Origin: Daphnia pulex | Taxonomy: Eukaryota; Arthropoda; Branchiopoda; Diplostraca; Daphniidae | DNA: 64,000 nucleotides | Direction: 5' to 3' | Assembly: GCF_021134715.1 (NCBI RefSeq) | Contig: NC_060019.1 | Coordinates: forward strand, 12,972,001-13,036,000 | Part shown: in pieces, positions 58,329-64,000 of the stretch | Layout: each line of letters opens with the position of its first letter | Numbering within the stretch: position 1 is the stretch's first letter | Translations under genes and position numbers: made by a program | The notes under the pieces: generated by a model | Told to the model about the DNA's origin: nothing | The model's input: only the letters and a program-made list of their open reading frames with translations | Databases searched by the model: none

Positions 58329-61300
58329 ATGATCTACCTGCAAATTACGGTAAGACTTGAATTCTTTTTCTTTCTTATATCTCGCCCCTCTCGTTTGGAT
58401 TTTTCGTGGCCATTGTTGCTGGCCACTTGATAAGCCCTTGCTGCTCTCGTGGCTAATTGGGAAAGTCGCAAAACAAATATGGGGAATTTAATAAGCTCTA
58501 AAGTTATTGTGTTGGGTCAGTACGTGCTGTGTAACACGTTCAAGTCTATACAGAGAACAAAAGTGCGCACCTTGTAGCCAATTGACTATTTAGAATGGCA
58601 GGGAGAGAGATTAGTTATTGTGCTATAGTCCTCTCCGAGAAAACCCTCAGCCCAGAGAAAAGAAAAGATACAAAACACAACATTATATGATTGCCAAAAA
58701 ACTTGGAAGAAGAAAAGGAGAGAGATATTACACTAAGGAGAGCTAAGAGAGAGAGAGAGGACCCTTCGGGGGATTACCAGCAATTTCGGAGCAGCGATGA
58801 GCCACTTGTTTTGTTGTTGAACAATCCTCCCCGTGGACGGAATGGAAACGTGAGGTTGGCGACCCCCCCTTTATCCTCTCCGATTGACCAGTGTTACCAT
58901 GTCATCTCTCTCTCCGTTTGAGAGAGAGATAGAGAAAAAAGAGGAATGAGAGAGAATGTTGATTCCAAGTTTACCTGTTGCCACCTTCAAGGTCGGCGTA
59001 CATCACATTTCAAATGCTTTAAATTGCTCATCGTTGAGATTTCACTCTTCTATTTTTCAAAAAAAGAAACACCAAATTCTATCTACACATCTATACGTAT
59101 TTACCTGATAACTATAACCTCACTGGACAGCTATTCCTAAATCCCCAAGTCTTTTTTTTTCTGTTTTCCCTTTAAAATACTTTTTGTTATTTCTGGATTT
59201 TTGTTTGTGGCTGTCGAATGTGATGGACGTGGCTGGTCGGTTTGGAGCGCGGTGCCCAGCCGTCGCGCCCTGCTGGACACAAGACATCACACACACACAC
59301 AACCCCTTGACTTGTTCTTTATCCCTTTTTGATTCCTGATTATAAAGAGAGACAGCCTGGGCCAAAACACACACCAACACTCACACAAAAGTCAAGTCAT
59401 ATTGAAAGAGAGACGATGGTTGGCGACAGTCGTTCGTGTCTGAGAGCGAGAGCCACTTTTACATAAAAAGACACAAGAGAGAACGAAAGAGAGAGAGTGT
59501 TTTCGGTGATGGTTTAGTTGTGCTTGAGCTTGGCTGGCTGTGTGTGTTGATGAGAGAGTCTTTTTTTTATCTCCCGCGATGATGGTCTGGCACTACTTTT
59601 TCTCTTCGAGTTTTTAACCCTGTTTCCTTTTCTATAGCACTTCTTCCTTTCTACTTCTTTGATGTTTCATTTAACTAGAAAATCTCGTCGGGGGGGATTT
59701 AAAGCTTCCCAGTTTTCCCTTTCTATTTTGTCCCTTTTTGAATCGTCGCCATCTCATCAGCATCCAAACACATTCGAGAAAGATGTGTGCTGCTCTCTTA
59801 TTTAATCACGGGCTGGATTTAAAAAAAAAGGGGGAATATCCAGGGCTGACTCCCGACGCGACTTGGCGCCGGCCGAATTCTTCCCAGTTGAGAAATGAGA
59901 AAATTCCCAACCCACCGCCCAAACACAAAACGCCCTGAATAAAGAAAAAGAAAATCCATTTTGGCAAATGGTAAAAATAAAAATAAGAAAAAAAGCGAAG
60001 CAATGCGCAGGGACGATAAGGGAGACGATAGCACACATGTATCAGCTAGAAGAAGAAGAAGAACGCACTAGGACGACCTTGCCTACCGCGTTGGCCGTTG
60101 GTTCGTGTGCTGGGCTGTGTCGCGAACGGATAGGAACCGACACCACCACCGCAACACACGAAAAACAATGATGGATGAAGGTCTCGTCTTCAAATTACCA
60201 CCCGACCGAGAACACACAAAAAAGAAACAGAAAAATAAAACTGCGGGGAAGCGAGAAAAGAAATCTGGCTCACTCGACACGATATACATTTCGGCTCCGT
60301 GCTCATTGCAGAACCTCTTCAAACAGTAATTAACTTTTTATTGCGGCTCGGTCGGCTCTTAATGGCCGCACTTTGCCGATTTTCTTTCCATTCTCTCTCC
60401 ATCTGGGATTCATCTACCAGCAACAACCAAAAAGAAAAAAGGAAAATTTATCTCAGACTCGCTTCTACCGTTCTACGCGCTCGAACGATAAATGGTCACC
60501 GCCCCGGTGCGGGATTCAAGGTATAACTCAATTCTCAAATTGTCGGTGGAAAACAGTAATAGCTCCACAGTGAGTGCGCCGCGTGAACAATTATTGACCA
60601 ACCCAAAAAGTTTGTCTCGCCATTACGCTATGGCAGCAACAATTACAATCAGTCAGCGGTGGGTCGGTGTCGAGTGCTGTGCTCCCAAAAGACCTTGATG
60701 ATTAGCGCTTGGAACAGAATTTCAGAGCGCACCAATAAAAGGGGCGACTGGCTAATACGTGGGAGAGAGAGAGAGGAATAGAAGAGAACCGGTTATATCA
60801 GTCGCCAGATGCCAATCACGTGATCTACACTGAACACACACTGAAGGGTAGACCCCGCTGCATTTGTTAGACGACACGAAGAAGAGAAGAAAAGGGAATC
60901 GAAGAAAAAGATCTTTATCTTTGTCTTACCTTGACTCCACGTGGAATCCAATGATGCGGGATCAAAATGAATGAAAGGATGGCGTTTGTTTAGCGATTTT
61001 GAGCCAACAGCGGCCATAGCTGAAAAAAAGAAGATGGACAAGAACAAGAGGAATTCATTAGTATGCCAATATTGTAAGCAGGACCGGACCAGTAAGCTCC
61101 GAAACGGGTGCGGGAGTTGAGGCGTTGTGAAAATTACGAGATATTTGGAATAATAAAATGGGGAAAAAAAGATGGGATGGCCAAAATTCATGTTCTTCGA
61201 CTTGACGGTCAAAGTTGTTGACTTATTTTTTGTTTCTTCTTTCCCACTGGCGAAAAGTGGTAAGACGGGACATATTTGTGTTGTCGGCCGAGATAGAAAA

Positions 61301-64000
61301 TGAAGGACGCCCGAGTAATTCGATAGCCAGACACTTACCATTTCCAATAATTGCGTAATGGGGCAATTGCACCAACAGCAATTCACCGCTCGCCTTTGCT
61401 GGGGGTTTGTCTTCCTTCTTTTTTTGTTGCGCTGCAATGTATTCGTTGTTTTTTTTGGGTATTTCCTTTCTTCTTTTGTGGCTTATCTCATTGGTCCTTG
61501 TTTCTTTTTGTTTTGTTCGTTCGGGGCATTTCAAGGAATGCCGCGGTGCGTTTCCAGCCGATCATTTTGCATGTGCGGGATGTAAATGAATTGTTGTCGT
61601 CCAAGACAGACCACCCCCTTGCAAAGAAACTCCACCACCGTCTGAAAAATGCGCAAAAATAAAAAGACGAGAATTGAAACGAACCGATGCACGGTAGAAT
61701 AATTTTATGAATTTATTTGTGCTTTAATACTATTCCCGAACGAAAGGAAAACGTCCCGGGGCAAGGTCGGGGAAACGCCTTGTTTTAGATAAAAGAAACG
61801 AAAAAAAAAATGTTTTAAAGAAAGAAAAGGTAAGAAGGAGGGAATAGACACGAGGGAAAAGAGAGGGGAAAGAGAGAAGGTTCTAGCTCTATCCTCCATC
61901 ACGACTCCACCCAAAATCGGAATGGTGAGGCTTGAGAGAAGGGTATATCAAAAAGTTGAGGAGAATATAGGATTACAAAAGAGACCAGGAAACACCACCA
62001 GAGTCTCTCTTGTATTTAAAAAAAAAAAAGAACCCCGTGACGACCTCATCCATTGTCTTGTCTCAGTGCAACTGTCAACTGGGCTTTTTAGTCACACGAT
62101 GGTCACGCCATTGCGATTCTTAATGAGCTCAGGGAAGGCTGGAAGCTACTACACAATGCCAATAGCAGATCGCTAGGGAGGAGAGGCTGATGGAATTCAA
62201 GCGTTCCGCACGGTTTCTTTCTTTTGCCCTTGTCTCTTTTAGATTCACTCTGCAACTCACGAAATGAAGAAGAAAAAAGGAAACTACAAACTTAACCTGT
62301 TTTCTCCTCTCCAACACTGTGGAGACAACGCACGCAGCATACTCCATATTTAGAATGATTTCAATCGAGTCGAGTGGCCCCCGACCAGCTACTACCTAGT
62401 GAACATGTACAAAATGAAATAATTATACATTTCCAACCAGTAGTAGTAGTAGTAGAGTTGTTTCGAGTCTCTGTCGTCTTGCATGTCGTTAAAAAGCCAA
62501 AATGTTATTTCTTTTTGGCTATGTTGTTGGCCTGACTCCCAGACACCAAAAGTCACTGACGCAATGAAATGTACAGCATGATGTATACATTAGCTCGCAG
62601 TTCAGCAATCATCGGCATTAGCTAGTCATGTCGTCAAAAGACTCGTATAACGTTCCGAAAGAGAAAAATGCCAAATTTCCATTTTGTTTTATTCTTAGTT
62701 GTGGGGTCTATTAAGTCAGGATTGATTGCGACAAGAGTTCTTCTCCAGGCGATCTAGTTGTTAGCCCCACCGTAGATATTCTTCCTTTTATAGTTGTGCA
62801 GCTCTCTTTCATGTCTGGCTTCCTTCAACGCCGGTAGGGGCTGTGCCTTATTCGGTAGAGGCGCATAGAATTGAAAAAAAAATGTTGAAGTTGTTCAAAA
62901 AAGGAACAAATATCAACCGAAATCGACTTGAATTTTGCCAACGCCAAGTTTGGTTCTGTCGGCCAGTTGGTAGGGAAAAAGCTGGACCAAACAAACGGGC
63001 TGGTCACCAGTCAGCAGATATCAATCGTTGATTTTCACCCTCATCTTTGCTGGGATTTGGAATGTCGCCGACTTTGTCGAGTCCTTGAAAATCGTGAAGC
63101 CGATTCGCCGCTCTGATTACGGGATTCTCAACTGCTCCGGGGTCTTTTTCTTTCTTTCTTTTTTCTTTCTAGAGTCGAGTTTCTCGTTCACGTTGGAGAT
63201 TTGGATTTGTCTTTTTCACTGGTAATTTCGTTTTTTTAGAAAAGGTTGCAGAGTCAAGTCATTGACCGGTTGAAAGGGAAAAAAGGGAAAACCTTAAACT
63301 TGACCGTGTCGAAAGTTTTAGACGGTCGCCCTCGAAATTCCATCAATGGATCCGGTACAAGAAAACGGACAATCCTATGTAGATCACGACTTTGTTGTTG
63401 CAAAAGGACTCGCGGTGTTCAATAGGCCATTTCTTGACGTAAAAGGATAGGCGTTGCCTTACTCCCGTTTCTCATTGCAAAAGATGCTGACCAATTAGCG
63501 GACCGTCAGGGCGTTGGCCACAAAGTCCGGTTAGCGTTCGCCCAGCACCTGTTCTTCTCCTCTTCGAATAATGTTACAATATTTCACGATGGTTGTTGGT
63601 TGGGGCCAATTAATAATCATGTCAATTTTTCGTTGCACAGTTTTGCCTTCTCGTCATCGTTTCCAGCGTGCGGCTGATGCCGATTGCCGGCGTGGAGGAA
63701 ACGGAGACGACGGAATGGACTCACGACATCACAACAGAAGAGGCGGCAGCGGCGACGACTTGGCTGGCGCCAGAATCGATCACCAAGGAGGAGATAGTGG
63801 CCGACGCCAGCCACGACAACAACAACAACAACAAAGGCCCTGCAACAATCACGACGACAGAGGAGCCGTTCAACGCCGTCACCGACCACGACGAACCGAC
63901 AGCCGTCTGGTCGCCTTCGCAAACGGTCGAGATCCGCCTCCATCCGCAATCGCTAAGGACAGAAGAGTCCAAAGGATCTCACCAGGAGCATCCTACCGTG
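58329..64000 (+). CDS. Secreted or membrane protein with cleaved leader, 3'-partial
   Basis: Exon 58329-58349 (MIYLQIT, in CAACATGA) joins in phase 0 to an exon starting at 63641, open to the end of the window (127 residues visible). The junction makes a typical signal peptide, MIYLQITFCLLVIVSSVRLM, cut near PIAG. Neither half is hydrophobic enough alone, which supports the splice. The mature part is acidic and Thr-rich (ETETTEWTHDITTEE, TITTTEEP) with an Asn run from an AAC repeat (~63820-63832). No domain is reached. It could be an extracellular matrix, mucin-like or receptor protein; function unknown. Confidence 0.65.
58350..63640 (+). other. 5.3 kb intron splitting the signal peptide
   Basis: GTAAGACTTG donor and CGTTGCACAG acceptor. 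It contains GA-rich tracts (58740-58760, 58918-58935), an AGT repeat near 62441-62455 and exon-like minus-strand sequence at 60930-61534. No plus-strand coding exon recognised. Confidence 0.5.
60930..61019 (-). CDS. Possible first coding exon, minus strand, inside the intron
   Basis: Acceptor-like CTTTTTTTCAG precedes CTATGGCC, and the frame reads MAAVGSKSLNKRHPFIHFDP, then ASLDSTWSQ, to CAAG/GTAAGA (phase 1). A further donor (GGAAATG/GTAAGT at 61339/61338) upstream is compatible with a preceding exon, which lacks an ATG in the joining frame and would be 5' UTR. The next exon was not found. Confidence 0.35.

Noticed and set aside
59802..60038. Several overlapping Phe-rich minus-strand frames
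   Set aside because: Products of T-rich low-complexity DNA inside an intron.
1..64000. Bacterial-type features (CRISPR, operons, insertion sequences, riboswitches)
   Set aside because: The window is eukaryotic with spliced genes; the short repeats are microsatellites without spacer structure.

Overview
The window is eukaryotic nuclear DNA, almost certainly from an arthropod. The best fit is a branchiopod crustacean of the Daphnia type. That placement is inferred from three things: a Dpr-family immunoglobulin gene and a Bitesize-type synaptotagmin-like gene (both families best known from arthropods), the many 64-95 bp GT-AG introns, and the homopolymer-rich non-coding DNA. No species marker was seen. 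All gene models were joined by hand from reading frames, splice sites and intron phases; none rests on transcripts.

Layout. (1) 1-9027, plus strand: a Dpr-like cell-surface protein with two Ig domains, 5' end outside the window. (2) 11621-39191, plus strand: a very large bitesize (btsz) gene of 16 coding exons. Its frame stays open across every junction and gives about 4,007 residues: an N-terminal Rab-binding zinc finger, more than 3,000 residues of low-complexity sequence, and two C-terminal C2 domains. (3) 39923-41049, minus strand: DNAJC8, a J-domain protein of the spliceosome, convergent with btsz. (4) 41689-43025, plus strand: a THAP zinc-finger protein, divergent from DNAJC8 over about 0.6 kb. 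(5) 43.0-49.5 kb: AT-rich DNA with no convincing gene, holding a MITE-like element with terminal inverted repeats and a perfect 32-bp central palindrome, a decayed ~60-bp tandem repeat, a coding-like fragment and a weak box C/D snoRNA candidate. (6) 49572-50969, minus strand: an unrecognised secreted coiled-coil protein with a short hydrophobic centre. (7) 51-57 kb: mostly non-coding, with a possible minus-strand first coding exon (54158-54413) and an unrecognised minus-strand reading frame (55751-56065). (8) 57.0 kb to the end, plus strand: the 5' part of a secreted protein gene (5' UTR exons, signal peptide split by a 5.3 kb intron, acidic Thr-rich start of the mature chain), running off the window. 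Exon-like sequence of the opposite strand lies inside that intron.

The genes do not form a pathway. Dpr proteins act in neuronal cell recognition, Bitesize in Rab/phosphoinositide-linked membrane traffic and the apical actin cortex, DNAJC8 in splicing, and THAP proteins bind DNA. The most unusual items are the size and internal repeats of the btsz product, the secreted coiled-coil protein, and the palindromic MITE-like element.
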